In this document: positions 39,864 through 49,288 of the stretch, in pieces
Numbering within the stretch: position 1 is the first letter of the stretch
Layout: each line of letters starts with the position of its first letter
From: Symsagittifera roscoffensis
Taxonomy: Eukaryota > Xenacoelomorpha > Acoela > Convolutidae
Direction of reading: 5' to 3'
DNA: 60,000 bases
Assembly: GCF_963678635.1 (NCBI RefSeq)
Contig: NC_087062.1
Span: forward strand, 13,686,670-13,746,669
The notes under the pieces: model-generated
What the model saw: the letters and a program-made list of their open reading frames with translations, nothing else
Told to the model about the DNA's origin: nothing
Database searches by the model: none
Position numbers and translations under genes: made by a program

Positions 39864-40333
39864 ATGAGTCTAGTTGTTTTGGATATTGAATGTATCAAAA
39901 GCAATAAAGTGAAAGAATTAGGAGTTTATAAGGATGGAGAAACAGAAGGATATTCCTTTCTTCCTCCCAAAAAATTCAAACCAACATCCCAATCTTTTTG
40001 GTGTACACAGCATCTTCATGGAATCAATTGGAGCAGTGGTTACGAAAAATATACTGAACTTGAAAAAATATTGAAAAATCTAGAAGCCAAAGACACGGAA
40101 TTTTTTGAAGAGGTTATGAAAAATGTAAGATTCTATCAGAATTTTTGGAAACAAAGATTATTAATTTGGATGACTACGCTTGCCCTAAAGTTCAATTTTT
40201 GATATTCAAAGATGAAGAATATGATTGGAGGTGTAGCAACTACCCATTTCGTCATGCAAAAACTCTTCACTGTGCAGAAAGAAAAGCATTTGCATACGGA
40301 ACATGGACTCGATGTTTTTTTAACAAATTGTAA
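39864..40333 (+). pseudogene. Polinton putative exonuclease-like protein, frameshifted
   Basis: ATG 39864 opens with VVLDIECI, a D-x-E pattern seen at the start of DnaQ-like (RNase H fold) exonucleases. The frame continues to about 40110, then a second frame (to 40333) carries the Cys/His-rich end (DDYACPKVQ, CSNYPFRHAKTLHCAERKA). At least one indel lies near 40100-40145. Role in the element unknown; the exonuclease idea is an inference. Confidence 0.5.
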
Positions 40334-40411
40334 ATTATATTATTCTTAATGTACTACCATTTTCAAACTTTAATTAAATTTCATTGTCAACTTTTTCTTT
40401 TTAGAGTTAAG

Positions 40412-40675
40412 ATGGTCGATCAATGTGACAAGCCCGTAAATTAAGGAAATTTTGTTTTTGATGAAGAAAATCATGAACGAAAATCATGGAAATTGTTTGG
40501 ACGTACATGTAATAGATCTCTTTTAGTTTTTTTGTGCCAATTTTTTGTTATAGTTTTGATGCTAGTATGTGCAATCGTTCGAATTATGTTATCCACAACA
40601 TGTGAAGAAACAACATTTTGGGTAGCTATTTTATCAAGTACAGTCGGTTATATTCTACCTTCTCCAAAGCTATGA
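40412..40675 (+). pseudogene. Polinton small membrane protein with a TAA near the start
   Basis: ATG 40412 is followed by TAA at 40442-40444 and then 76 open codons in the same frame. These carry two hydrophobic segments (SLLVFLCQFFVIVLMLVCAI and WVAILSSTVGYILP), so a two-pass membrane protein is likely. The stop overlaps the ATPase start (ATGA). Confidence 0.55.
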
Positions 40676-41565
40676 ATAAAATAATATCTACCAAAGAACG
40701 AATTTTTATTTCCCTAGTTGGACCAAGTGGATCTGGAAAATCGCATCTTATTTTTGATTGGTTGAAAACTGGTACTTTTCTACCAGCATTCGACAAAATT
40801 TTTTATTTTTATCAACATTATCAACCTCTTTATAGTCAAATGCAAAGAAAAAACCTTAAATTTTTCCAAGGAGTAGATTTTGACTTGATTGAAAATCTCC
40901 CCAATAATGGAACTAAGTATTTGCTTATATTTGATGATTCTTGTGAAGAAATTTCAAACTCCAAACAATTTGTAAAAATTGCTACTGCGGGGAGACACAG
41001 GGGTCTGAATACAATATACATCAAACACAATTTATTTCATCAAAGCAAATTAGGACGAGATGTAGAGTTACAAAATACACACATAGTCTTGTTCAAGTCG
41101 CCGAGGGATGTTTTACAAATCAATACATTAAGTCAACAACTAGATCTAGGATCTCAATTGAAAGAGTGGTATCAAGATGCAACATCCGTTCCTTATGGTC
41201 CTTTACTTATTGATTTAACCCCAAAAACAGTTGATACACTTAGGTATTGCACTAATAGTGGCTCAGTTCCAACAAAATTTTACTTACCAGCTGGAATAGA
41301 GACAAAGTTTTTGGACGATGAGTACACAATACGTCTCTATTCTCCCAATATTTCAAAAATTTTCCCTAAGGCTTCGAAAACAATTCATTCTCAATTGCCC
41401 AAAAGATTTCATTCAGTTTCTGAGCGAATGTTTAGTAAACCTATTAAGAGGGGAGCTTCGAGATCTTCGGAAAGAAGACGTAGTAAAATATCGAAAAGAA
41501 ATTTCAGAACTAACACAAAAAAGAACTCCTCTACACAAAAGAAGAATTATTTTAAGTTCAACTAA
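40672..41565 (+). CDS. Polinton packaging ATPase (FtsK/HerA, A32-like)
   Basis: 297 aa from ATG 40672, preferred over a TTG at 40618 because it overlaps the preceding stop. It would drive DNA into the capsid. Walker A is GPSGSGKS near residue 17 and Walker B is YLLIFDDS near residue 82. A GRHRGLN segment sits where the sensor/arginine region is expected. The last 60 residues are Arg/Lys/Ser-rich. This is one of the few apparently intact genes of the element. Confidence 0.9.
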   Translation: MNKIISTKERIFISLVGPSGSGKSHLIFDWLKTGTFLPAFDKIFYFYQHYQPLYSQMQRKNLKFFQGVDFDLIENLPNNGTKYLLIFDDSCEEISNSKQFVKIATAGRHRGLNTIYIKHNLFHQSKLGRDVELQNTHIVLFKSPRDVLQINTLSQQLDLGSQLKEWYQDATSVPYGPLLIDLTPKTVDTLRYCTNSGSVPTKFYLPAGIETKFLDDEYTIRLYSPNISKIFPKASKTIHSQLPKRFHSVSERMFSKPIKRGASRSSERRRSKISKRNFRTNTKKNSSTQKKNYFKFN

Positions 41566-41621
41566 AGGGTTACAATTGTTATCTATCATCACCCCTTTTG
41601 TCATTAAACGATTGACATAGT

Positions 41622-42033
41622 ATGGAACAGTTTGTTTTAATTCCGCACTCAGTTTATCAATCACAAAGTACACTTCCAACAAAACAAAAATTGGAACAAA
41701 AGCAAGAAAAAGAGGAGATTGTACCAAAAAAATTTTGATTCTGTTTACAGTGCTGAAAATTCGAGGTTGAAAACGAGCAACAATAAGCATATTATTGATT
41801 TAATTTTGAATTCTCCTAGAATTAAACTCAGCCAGTCAGACAATATTAAATTAGATAATCGAGATACAAAAGAATCTATTGTAGACTTTGTGCGTACACT
41901 AAAGCGAAAAAATACCGATTTCCCAGATATTTACTTTACTATTTTGGAAGCAACTCAACTTCCTCCTAAACTTGTTATTAACAAGAATGCCAAAGCAAAA
42001 GATAGAGGAACTTGGATCCCTTTCAAAATCTGA
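41622..42033 (+). pseudogene. Polinton protein upstream of integrase, frameshifted
   Basis: ATG 41622 opens a frame that ends just past an A7 run near 41730. The rest (41719-42033) is open in another frame, with TFPDIYFTILE-like hydrophobic text near the end (DFPDIYFTILEATQLPP). A single indel in the homopolymer explains it. Function unknown. Its 3' end overlaps the probable integrase start at 41986. Confidence 0.55.
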
Positions 42034-42923
42034 AAAGGTAAGACTAAACAGATTGTATTCTAGGGGCAGAGCTGCGTACGGTTCTATTCAAAACTTGAGT
42101 AAAGCGAGTGGTTTATAAGAAAGTAGAAAAGTTTTTACAAACCAAGACATCGTATACAAAATTTGGTCCACCAATCAGGTCTTTCCGAAGACTTCAAGCT
42201 TTTTCTAAATATATCAATGAAATCTGGTGTATGGACTTGGCTTTTGTAGACAAGTTAGCTAGTCAAAACAATGGAGTCAAGTATTTATTAGTTGCTGTAG
42301 ATATTTTTTCGAGATTTGTCAGAGTTCAAACAATGAAAACAAAGTATGCCAAAGACACTTTACAAGCTTTTAGAAAAAAGATTTCTCGAAAAAACACTCC
42401 TGAAAAACTTTGGGTTGATAAAGGAACAGAATATGGGGGAACTTTTAAGAAGTTTTGCAAGGAGAAAGACATTGTAGTTTACTCAACAATGAGTGAAACC
42501 AAAGCTGCATTTGCAGAGAGAGCAATTCAGTCTTTAAAACATATCATATATCGTTACATTGAAGATCATGGTATAAAATTTATCCCCAAATTGCAGCAAT
42601 TTGTTTCTACATTGAACTGCCGCAAAAATCGATCAATTGGAAAATCTGCCAGAGATGTGAAAAACAGTGATTTTTTATCAATATTGTATAACAAATCATT
42701 CAAGAAATATACTGAACCAAAATTCAAAAATGGTGATAGAGTTAGAATTTCGAAAAATGATATTCCGTTCCGAAAAGGATACAAGCCACAGTTTACAGAT
42801 GAAATTTTTGAAATTTCGGCAATATCTACAAAAAAACCTCCAACATACATCATCAAAGATCTCGAAAAAGAAGAAATTCTGGGAAAATTTTATGAAAAAG
42901 AGCTGAGAAAATGTTCAGATTAG
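41986..42923 (+). pseudogene. int: Polinton retroviral-type integrase, N-terminus frameshifted
   Basis: This enzyme would insert the element and create the 6-bp duplication. The core (frame open 42108-42923) has D in CMDLAFVD, D in WVDKGTEYGG and E in AFAERAIQ, the retroviral-integrase DDE triad, and a chromodomain-like C-terminal region (NGDRVRISKND). The N-terminal segment from ATG 41986 is in another frame that ends at a TAA near 42116, so one indel near 42115 separates it from the core. Confidence 0.88.
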
Positions 42924-42966
42924 TGGTAAGTCATTATTTAAATTGAGTTTCTATCGATCAGTTGTT

Positions 42967-43794
42967 ATGGATTCTTTTACTATTGAGCTAGTTTCTAATG
43001 CTTCTTTTAATTGTTATCCGAATAACAGTCTTAGTTCCTTTACAAATTTTCTACCGGAACAAATACATCTAAAAGGAGAATGGGAGGTTGCTATTTCAGA
43101 AATATCGTACCCTTCTTTGTACCAAAACGTTACAGAGGGAAAGTTTATTTTCGTAGATGGACGAGAAAGTCCTGAGGAAAAAAGAAAAATTCAACCGATG
43201 CATGTTGAACCTGGATTGTATCCAAGTATTGTTGATATAGTTTTAGCCATGAATGACAAAGTTCGAAAACGTATAGGAGCACAAAAATATGAATATAACG
43301 GAATTTATGTATCAGTAGATAAGATTACACAAAAAGTTGCCATTCATTTACCTGAGGATCAATCAGTGTTTATAATTCAAAGTGCTGATTTGAGTCACAT
43401 TTTTGGTTGTGATTTAGAACAAAATCAGACAGGTGTTATAATGAAAGGAAAAGGACCATATTATCCTCAGTATTCTTACGTCATTATAAGAATACATTCC
43501 TTAATGATTTATAGTGATATTATAGAATATAAAATAGTAGGCGATACAAAAACTCCATCACTGCGTTGTATTCCTTTCATTTCCAAAGTAAAAAATGGAG
43601 ACATAATATCTACAGGACAGTACATGAACTATCAATCCTTCACAAATCTACAATTTAAAAAATTATTAAAAAACTCTTTCCACGGCATAAAAGTAGAACT
43701 AAGGGATACTACAGGTGAAAAAATTCCTTTTGTGTCCGTAGGAATTACACGAGTTGTCCTCTTGTTTCGCAAGATTTCGGATAATAATTTTTGA
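42967..43794 (+). CDS. Polinton minor capsid (penton-type) protein
   Basis: 275 aa from ATG 42967. The start, with SNASFNCYPNNSLSSF followed by WEVAISEISYPS, is characteristic of the single-jelly-roll minor capsid protein of Polintons. The frame is intact. It lies between integrase and the basic core-like protein, as in other Polintons. A GTAAGTCATTATT motif precedes it at 42926. Confidence 0.85.
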   Translation: MDSFTIELVSNASFNCYPNNSLSSFTNFLPEQIHLKGEWEVAISEISYPSLYQNVTEGKFIFVDGRESPEEKRKIQPMHVEPGLYPSIVDIVLAMNDKVRKRIGAQKYEYNGIYVSVDKITQKVAIHLPEDQSVFIIQSADLSHIFGCDLEQNQTGVIMKGKGPYYPQYSYVIIRIHSLMIYSDIIEYKIVGDTKTPSLRCIPFISKVKNGDIISTGQYMNYQSFTNLQFKKLLKNSFHGIKVELRDTTGEKIPFVSVGITRVVLLFRKISDNNF

Positions 43795-43811
43795 TTTATA
43801 CTTCATACGAA

Positions 43812-44179
43812 ATGGTTGCTCAAAGTTCAGCTAATTTTCCTATTTTTCGTGGACATGCAAGGCAGCGTGGAAGAGGTTTTAGTGCTTTGCACAAACTCTT
43901 GGGAGAACTGCAATTCCTTTCATTAAAAAATATATAGTCCCAGCTGCAAAAAGAATCGGAGCAGATTTATTTGAAATTGCCGCTCCAGAGATTGGAGAAG
44001 TTGTCAGTGGACGAAAAAAACTCAAAACGTTTGCAAAAGATGTTGGAACAAAAACAGTTCGAAAACAGCTGGGAGGTGGAAAAAAGAAATCCAAGCGTAG
44101 AACAAGAAGAACCATTTCTCAAAAGAGTAGTTCAAAAATCAGTCGCTCTCGCAAAGTCATTTTTGACAAGATAAAATGA
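43812..44179 (+). pseudogene. Polinton basic core/capsid-associated protein, frameshifted
   Basis: ATG 43812 opens a frame that fails near 43910-43935. The remainder is open in another frame and very basic (GGGKKKSKRRTRR, SRSRKVIFDK), like adenovirus core or protein VI/X-type products. Its stop overlaps the major capsid ATG at 44176. The second half, from 43986, is repeated at 45534-45727. Confidence 0.65.
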
Positions 44180-45533
44180 GTGTAAATCAAACTAGTCATT
44201 TTCGGTACGAAGCGTTTACAAATCTTCTTTGGAGATTTTTGATAAAGTCCCAGTTTTGGAAACAACTATGTCATCTTACACACAAGAAGTATTCCCCAGT
44301 ACTTCTCTGGATGAAAGCAGTATTGAGTTTGAATTTGAAACGGATCGTAATCTCTACTTGGATATGCGTGATACCCATCTTAGCTTAAAGCTCCAACTAT
44401 TCAAAGGAAGATTGTTTGATGCTTTCAAAAAAGAAAAAGCAGAACATAAAGCAAAATCGGAGGAAGATTCAGATGAGGAACCACAAACTTACTTAACTTA
44501 TGTAAACAATCTACTACATTCTCTATTCTCCAACTGTGAAGTTTATTTTAACAATACAATGGTTTACAATGCCAATGGATTATATCCTCATAAGGCACAG
44601 ATATCGAACGAATTCAACTCGTCAGCAGTGAGTAATAAAGGAATTCTTGCTTGTCATGGATACAGTTTTGAAGAAAATCCTGATGCATTTGATATGTATC
44701 CATTCACTGATAGAGCAAATTCCTTGGGAACAGGGATAACTTTTTCACTCTATGGGAGGCTCGCCATTGATTTGTTTACTTGCGAAAAACTGTTGCTACC
44801 AAATACCAAAGTTCGAATTAAACTTATTTGAGCTAGACCTAATTTTTACATGTTATCTGATAATCCAAATGTCAGTCTGAAAATAGTTGATTGTTCACTG
44901 TTTACAAGAAGAATTTTAGTAGCTGAACCTAATCATCAATATTTGCAATGGAATCTGGAAAAGGAACCTGCTCATTACAATTACATGGAAACTATAGCAA
45001 GAACCTTTATCATTCCATCTCGTCAAAAGCAGTTTATTCAGGAAAATGTTTTCAATAATGCCCCAATCAGAAAGATAGCTGTTGCAATGAATACAAATTC
45101 GGCTGTTGCGGGATCTTTTTATGAAAATCCTTTCAATTATCAACAATTTCATTTGAGAGAGCTTAGAATTATTCGGGGTGGAAGAGCAATTATTTCATTA
45201 GATACAACTTCTCCTTGTCGACCCTATGTTACAACAATGAAAGCAATGCAGTTTAACGAAGATTTTCCAGCTCTTCCTATGGAAGATTTTCAAAATCACT
45301 ATATTCTAGTTTTCGACTTGACTTCACTACAGGATGCCGCTGAACACTTGCATTATCCAGAACTTAGTGGAGAAAGCTTGAGATTAGAAATGTTTTTCCA
45401 ATTTCCCATGGAGCAAGTAACGGAAGTGATAGTCTTGGGAGAAAGACTATCAAATATTCAAATTGACAAATTCGGAACAGTCGCTAAAAATGTTTAATTT
45501 TTTTGAGTTTTCAGGTTCCTATAAAAATATTGT
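43986..45533 (+). repeat. Tandem duplication unit 1 (1,548 bp)
   Basis: Covers the second half of the basic protein, the whole major capsid gene and the start of the next gene. Identical to unit 2 apart from one G/C difference seen at 45507/47055. The junction shares only a short CAGAG. Confidence 0.95.
44176..45497 (+). pseudogene. mcp: Major capsid protein (double jelly roll), copy 1, two lesions
   Basis: This would be the hexon-like shell protein. ATG 44176 starts a short segment that goes out of frame near 44225. The main frame runs to 45497 with a single in-frame TGA at 44829-44831. The second half has typical text for this family (NYMETIARTFIIPSRQKQF, FDLTSLQDA, VIVLGERLS). A CGA-to-TGA transition would explain the stop. 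Both lesions also occur in copy 2. Confidence 0.9.
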
Positions 45534-45648
45534 CAGAGATTGGAGAAGTTGTCAGTGGACGAAAAAAACTCAAAACGTTTGCAAAAGATGTTGGAACAAA
45601 AACAGTTCGAAAACAGCTGGGAGGTGGAAAAAAGAAATCCAAGCGTAG
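45490..45648 (+). pseudogene. Chimeric start of the downstream membrane gene at the duplication junction
   Basis: The first ~15 codons equal those of the gene at 47038. After the junction at 45533/45534 the frame runs into the duplicated basic-protein sequence in the wrong frame. A by-product of the tandem duplication. Confidence 0.7.
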
Positions 45649-47081
45649 AACAAGAAGAACCATTTCTCAAAAGAGTAGTTCAAAAATCAGTCGCTCTCGC
45701 AAAGTCATTTTTGACAAGATAAAATGAGTGTAAATCAAACTAGTCATTTTCGGTACGAAGCGTTTACAAATCTTCTTTGGAGATTTTTGATAAAGTCCCA
45801 GTTTTGGAAACAACTATGTCATCTTACACACAAGAAGTATTCCCCAGTACTTCTCTGGATGAAAGCAGTATTGAGTTTGAATTTGAAACGGATCGTAATC
45901 TCTACTTGGATATGCGTGATACCCATCTTAGCTTAAAGCTCCAACTATTCAAAGGAAGATTGTTTGATGCTTTCAAAAAAGAAAAAGCAGAACATAAAGC
46001 AAAATCGGAGGAAGATTCAGATGAGGAACCACAAACTTACTTAACTTATGTAAACAATCTACTACATTCTCTATTCTCCAACTGTGAAGTTTATTTTAAC
46101 AATACAATGGTTTACAATGCCAATGGATTATATCCTCATAAGGCACAGATATCGAACGAATTCAACTCGTCAGCAGTGAGTAATAAAGGAATTCTTGCTT
46201 GTCATGGATACAGTTTTGAAGAAAATCCTGATGCATTTGATATGTATCCATTCACTGATAGAGCAAATTCCTTGGGAACAGGGATAACTTTTTCACTCTA
46301 TGGGAGGCTCGCCATTGATTTGTTTACTTGCGAAAAACTGTTGCTACCAAATACCAAAGTTCGAATTAAACTTATTTGAGCTAGACCTAATTTTTACATG
46401 TTATCTGATAATCCAAATGTCAGTCTGAAAATAGTTGATTGTTCACTGTTTACAAGAAGAATTTTAGTAGCTGAACCTAATCATCAATATTTGCAATGGA
46501 ATCTGGAAAAGGAACCTGCTCATTACAATTACATGGAAACTATAGCAAGAACCTTTATCATTCCATCTCGTCAAAAGCAGTTTATTCAGGAAAATGTTTT
46601 CAATAATGCCCCAATCAGAAAGATAGCTGTTGCAATGAATACAAATTCGGCTGTTGCGGGATCTTTTTATGAAAATCCTTTCAATTATCAACAATTTCAT
46701 TTGAGAGAGCTTAGAATTATTCGGGGTGGAAGAGCAATTATTTCATTAGATACAACTTCTCCTTGTCGACCCTATGTTACAACAATGAAAGCAATGCAGT
46801 TTAACGAAGATTTTCCAGCTCTTCCTATGGAAGATTTTCAAAATCACTATATTCTAGTTTTCGACTTGACTTCACTACAGGATGCCGCTGAACACTTGCA
46901 TTATCCAGAACTTAGTGGAGAAAGCTTGAGATTAGAAATGTTTTTCCAATTTCCCATGGAGCAAGTAACGGAAGTGATAGTCTTGGGAGAAAGACTATCA
47001 AATATTCAAATTGACAAATTCGGAACAGTCGCTAAAAATGTTTAATTTTTTTGACTTTTCAGGTTCCTATAAAAATATTGT
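45534..47081 (+). repeat. Tandem duplication unit 2 (1,548 bp)
   Basis: Second copy of 43986-45533. It leads into the intact downstream membrane gene, whereas unit 1 leads into unit 2. Confidence 0.95.
45724..47045 (+). pseudogene. mcp: Major capsid protein, copy 2, same two lesions
   Basis: Sequence as copy 1, with the same early frame break near 45773 and the same in-frame TGA at 46377-46379. The lesions therefore predate the duplication or were spread by it. Confidence 0.9.
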
Positions 47082-47298
47082 AACTTTTTTGGGACTTTTC
47101 TTTGTTATTATCTCTGTACTATCAATATTGTTTTTCTTCAGACCTAAAGCTCCAGAAAAAATAGAGAAGGTATGCTGTTTAGTTGAAAACCCGAGACACT
47201 TCTTCAACCTAGACTGTAGAACAGTATTCAATAAACTTTGCCCACTATATAAGGCTTGTGTATGGGACTTTGTTGATTCAATTCCTAAATGTGTGTAA
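47038..47298 (+). CDS. Polinton small membrane protein
   Basis: 86 aa from ATG 47038, overlapping the capsid stop. One strong membrane segment (FLGLFFVIISVLSILFFF) is followed by a Cys-containing tail (CCLVENPRHFF, CRTVFNKLCPLYKAC). The stop codon sits in GTGTGTAAGT, a good 5' splice site, and a TTTTTAG lies at 47352-47358 before the protease ATG. A 64-bp intron joining it to the protease is possible but unproven. Confidence 0.6.
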   Translation: MFNFFDFSGSYKNIVTFLGLFFVIISVLSILFFFRPKAPEKIEKVCCLVENPRHFFNLDCRTVFNKLCPLYKACVWDFVDSIPKCV

Positions 47299-47384
47299 GT
47301 CATTATTCTTCCTTTTTTAACCTAAAGTACACTATCCAACTATCAATTTCATTTTTAGCTGTAAATCAACCTACAATTGCAAAG

Positions 47385-47815
47385 ATGGATAACATTTCAC
47401 TTTTAAAAATTATTGAAAGAATTTCAGAGCTCAGGTTCAAGTACATGGGATCATACCCTTCTGATACAGTACCTCAACTAACAAAATACTCTTTTGCAAT
47501 TATTAACTCAACCCCAAGCAATGATAGAGGAGAACACTGGATTATGATTGCTTGAATGAATAAAAGCTACTACTTCTTTTGAATAAAAGCTACTACTACG
47601 AATGAATAAAAGATTCTTTGGGAAGAAAGAGATCAACTTACCCCTTTTTGACGAAAAAATTTCGACGAATGGTTCCTCGAAAGCTACAAAAGACTGATAA
47701 TTTATGTGGTTTTTACGCAATTTATTCAGCGTTTCTCTTTTTTAAATTCTTCCAAAAGAACTTGAATAATGTTCATGATGTGTATGTTTTGAATTTTATC
47801 AGTAATTTCATGTAA
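47385..47815 (+). pseudogene. Polinton adenain-like cysteine protease, broken
   Basis: This enzyme would mature capsid proteins. From ATG 47385 the first part ends at EHWIMIA, holding the catalytic His. The part with the catalytic Cys (NLCGFYAIYSAF) lies at about 47695-47740 in another frame. Between them a short tandem duplication of GAATAAAAGCTACTAC (47555-47605) breaks the gene. Confidence 0.8.
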
Positions 47816-48890
47816 AAGTGCATTTTTTTTTGTAAGTGTAAATTTTTGCAGTAATTTTACTATACGATGTAGTGAATTGTTTGATTATTTATGTAATTTA
47901 ACTTTTTAAATTCCTTAGATTTTTTACGAAAAGCATCTTAGCAACTAACCCTTTGATGAAATACGGAGAATGATGATGGAATATGGATGTTGTAGTCCCC
48001 CAATTGAAAGATTTAACGATAGAGTAGACAAATTTACGAAAATTGTACGAAATTTCTAGTAAATTGTATAATTTTCTTAAAAGTTTACTCTGAGAAAGAT
48101 GGAAACATTATTACACAAAAATATCAGAACCAAAAAAAAATATGATACTATGTTTTTCTCAGTGTAAACTTTTACCGTGGCAGAGCAATTGATAAATTTG
48201 GATGATAATTTTTTGGAAAATTTGGAAATTTCAAAGAATTTTTTAAAGATTAAAGACAAAGTGATAAAAGAGAACTGAAATGAATCGTAGCAAGAAATAT
48301 GACAGAATAAATAAATCAGTTGAGGAAAAAATAAGAGAGATAATTATGTGAAAAAAGATAAAATAAGTCATAAAATTAATAAGTGTAATGAACCTGTCAT
48401 CCGTTCTCCAGATAACCTGGAGGAAAAAGATTAAGTGGGATATAAAAGTAATCAACCGTGAGGAGCTGTCAAGATTATCCTGATATCCCGTGGAGCGGAA
48501 TAACTAACCTGTCAAAGATAATCCCCTCTTAACAATTTTCCCCAGATAACCTGAGGGAAAATAAATAACATGAAATAAGAATTTAAGATTCTTTCGAAAA
48601 AAAAAATATTCCGTGATATATTAGTTTATGATCCCATACTCTAAATCGAAACTTAATTTTCGTCGAAACTTACCATCTGAAACTTACCATCCAAAAAATT
48701 TTTTTTTTCAATTTTCAATAAAAAATTGTTTTTTCAAGATAAAAATGTATTTGCAAGTAAAACTTAAAAAAAAATTTAAAAAAATTTTCTGAAACTTACC
48801 TTCTGAAACTTACCATACCGAATTTTTGTAAGACATGATAGTCCTTACATATCACAAATCGTAGAAGTTAGCTAAGAAACGCAAGTATCG
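47816..48890. other. Non-coding right arm of the Polinton
   Basis: AT-rich, no gene seen. CCAGATAACCTG followed by an A-rich stretch occurs twice (near 48410 and 48541). Confidence 0.5.
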
Positions 48891-49277
48891 GCTAAATCGG
48901 GCCCCAAAAAACTCGGGTGCCAAAGTTTTTCTGAAACTTACCATCTGAAACCTTACCATCTTAATACATAGGAAACCTATTCCCTATCTTAATACATAAG
49001 GAAATCTATTCCCTAATGAGTTCTTAATTCCCTACAATGAATTTCTAATATATACGGAAATCTATACATGGGAAATTCGTGCGCGGAAAAAAAACTTACC
49101 ATCTTACCATCTGAAACCTCGTATCTTAATACATTGGGAAACCTATTCCCTATCTTAATACATTGGGAAATCTATAGCCTATCTTAATATATAGGGTGCT
49201 GACCGGATACTCTATGGCCTATGTTAATACATGGGGGTCAGCACCCCTCCGGCTGAACTGCCCCAACATATACTACT
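48891..49277 (-). repeat. Polinton right terminal inverted repeat
   Basis: Reverse complement of 29857-30255 with about ten substitutions and without the 18-G run. Ends CATATACTACT. Confidence 0.92.
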
Positions 49278-49288
49278 TACAACAAAGG
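49278..49288. repeat. Right-hand target duplications: TACAAC (Polinton), A (LTR end), AAGG (gypsy)
   Basis: TACAAC at 49278-49283 is the Polinton duplication. A at 49284 is the last base of the gypsy 5' LTR. AAGG at 49285-49288 is the gypsy duplication matching 157-160. Confidence 0.9.

Larger units (their letters stand above)
29857..49277 (+). mobile_element. Polinton/Maverick element (19.4 kb), degenerate
   Basis: Begins AGTAGTATATG and ends with its reverse complement. Terminal inverted repeats of about 390 bp, a 6-bp target duplication, DNA polymerase B, retroviral-type integrase, packaging ATPase, minor and major capsid proteins and an adenain-like protease define it. Polymerase and zinc-finger genes are on the minus strand, the rest mostly on the plus strand. 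Many genes carry frameshifts or in-frame stops, so the copy cannot mobilise alone. The inverted repeats differ at about ten positions plus a G run, suggesting an insertion older than the giant LTR element. Confidence 0.95.
161..49284 (-). mobile_element. Outer Ty3/gypsy LTR retrotransposon carrying two nested insertions
   Basis: Two near-identical 216-bp repeats (161-376 and 29642-29856 plus 49284) start TG and end CA and flank minus-strand gag, zinc-knuckle/protease, RT, RNase H and integrase, in that order. A primer-binding site, a polypurine tract and an AAGG target duplication complete the structure. Without the insertions at 1284-24802 and 29857-49277 the element is about 6.2 kb, a normal gypsy length. 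The LTRs differ at four positions (about 2%). Several coding parts carry frameshifts and stops, so this copy is not autonomous. Confidence 0.9.

Noticed and set aside
42926-42961. A 36-bp intron before the minor capsid gene
   Set aside because: Consensus ends are present, but it is shorter than usual spliceosomal introns. Kept only as a shared motif.
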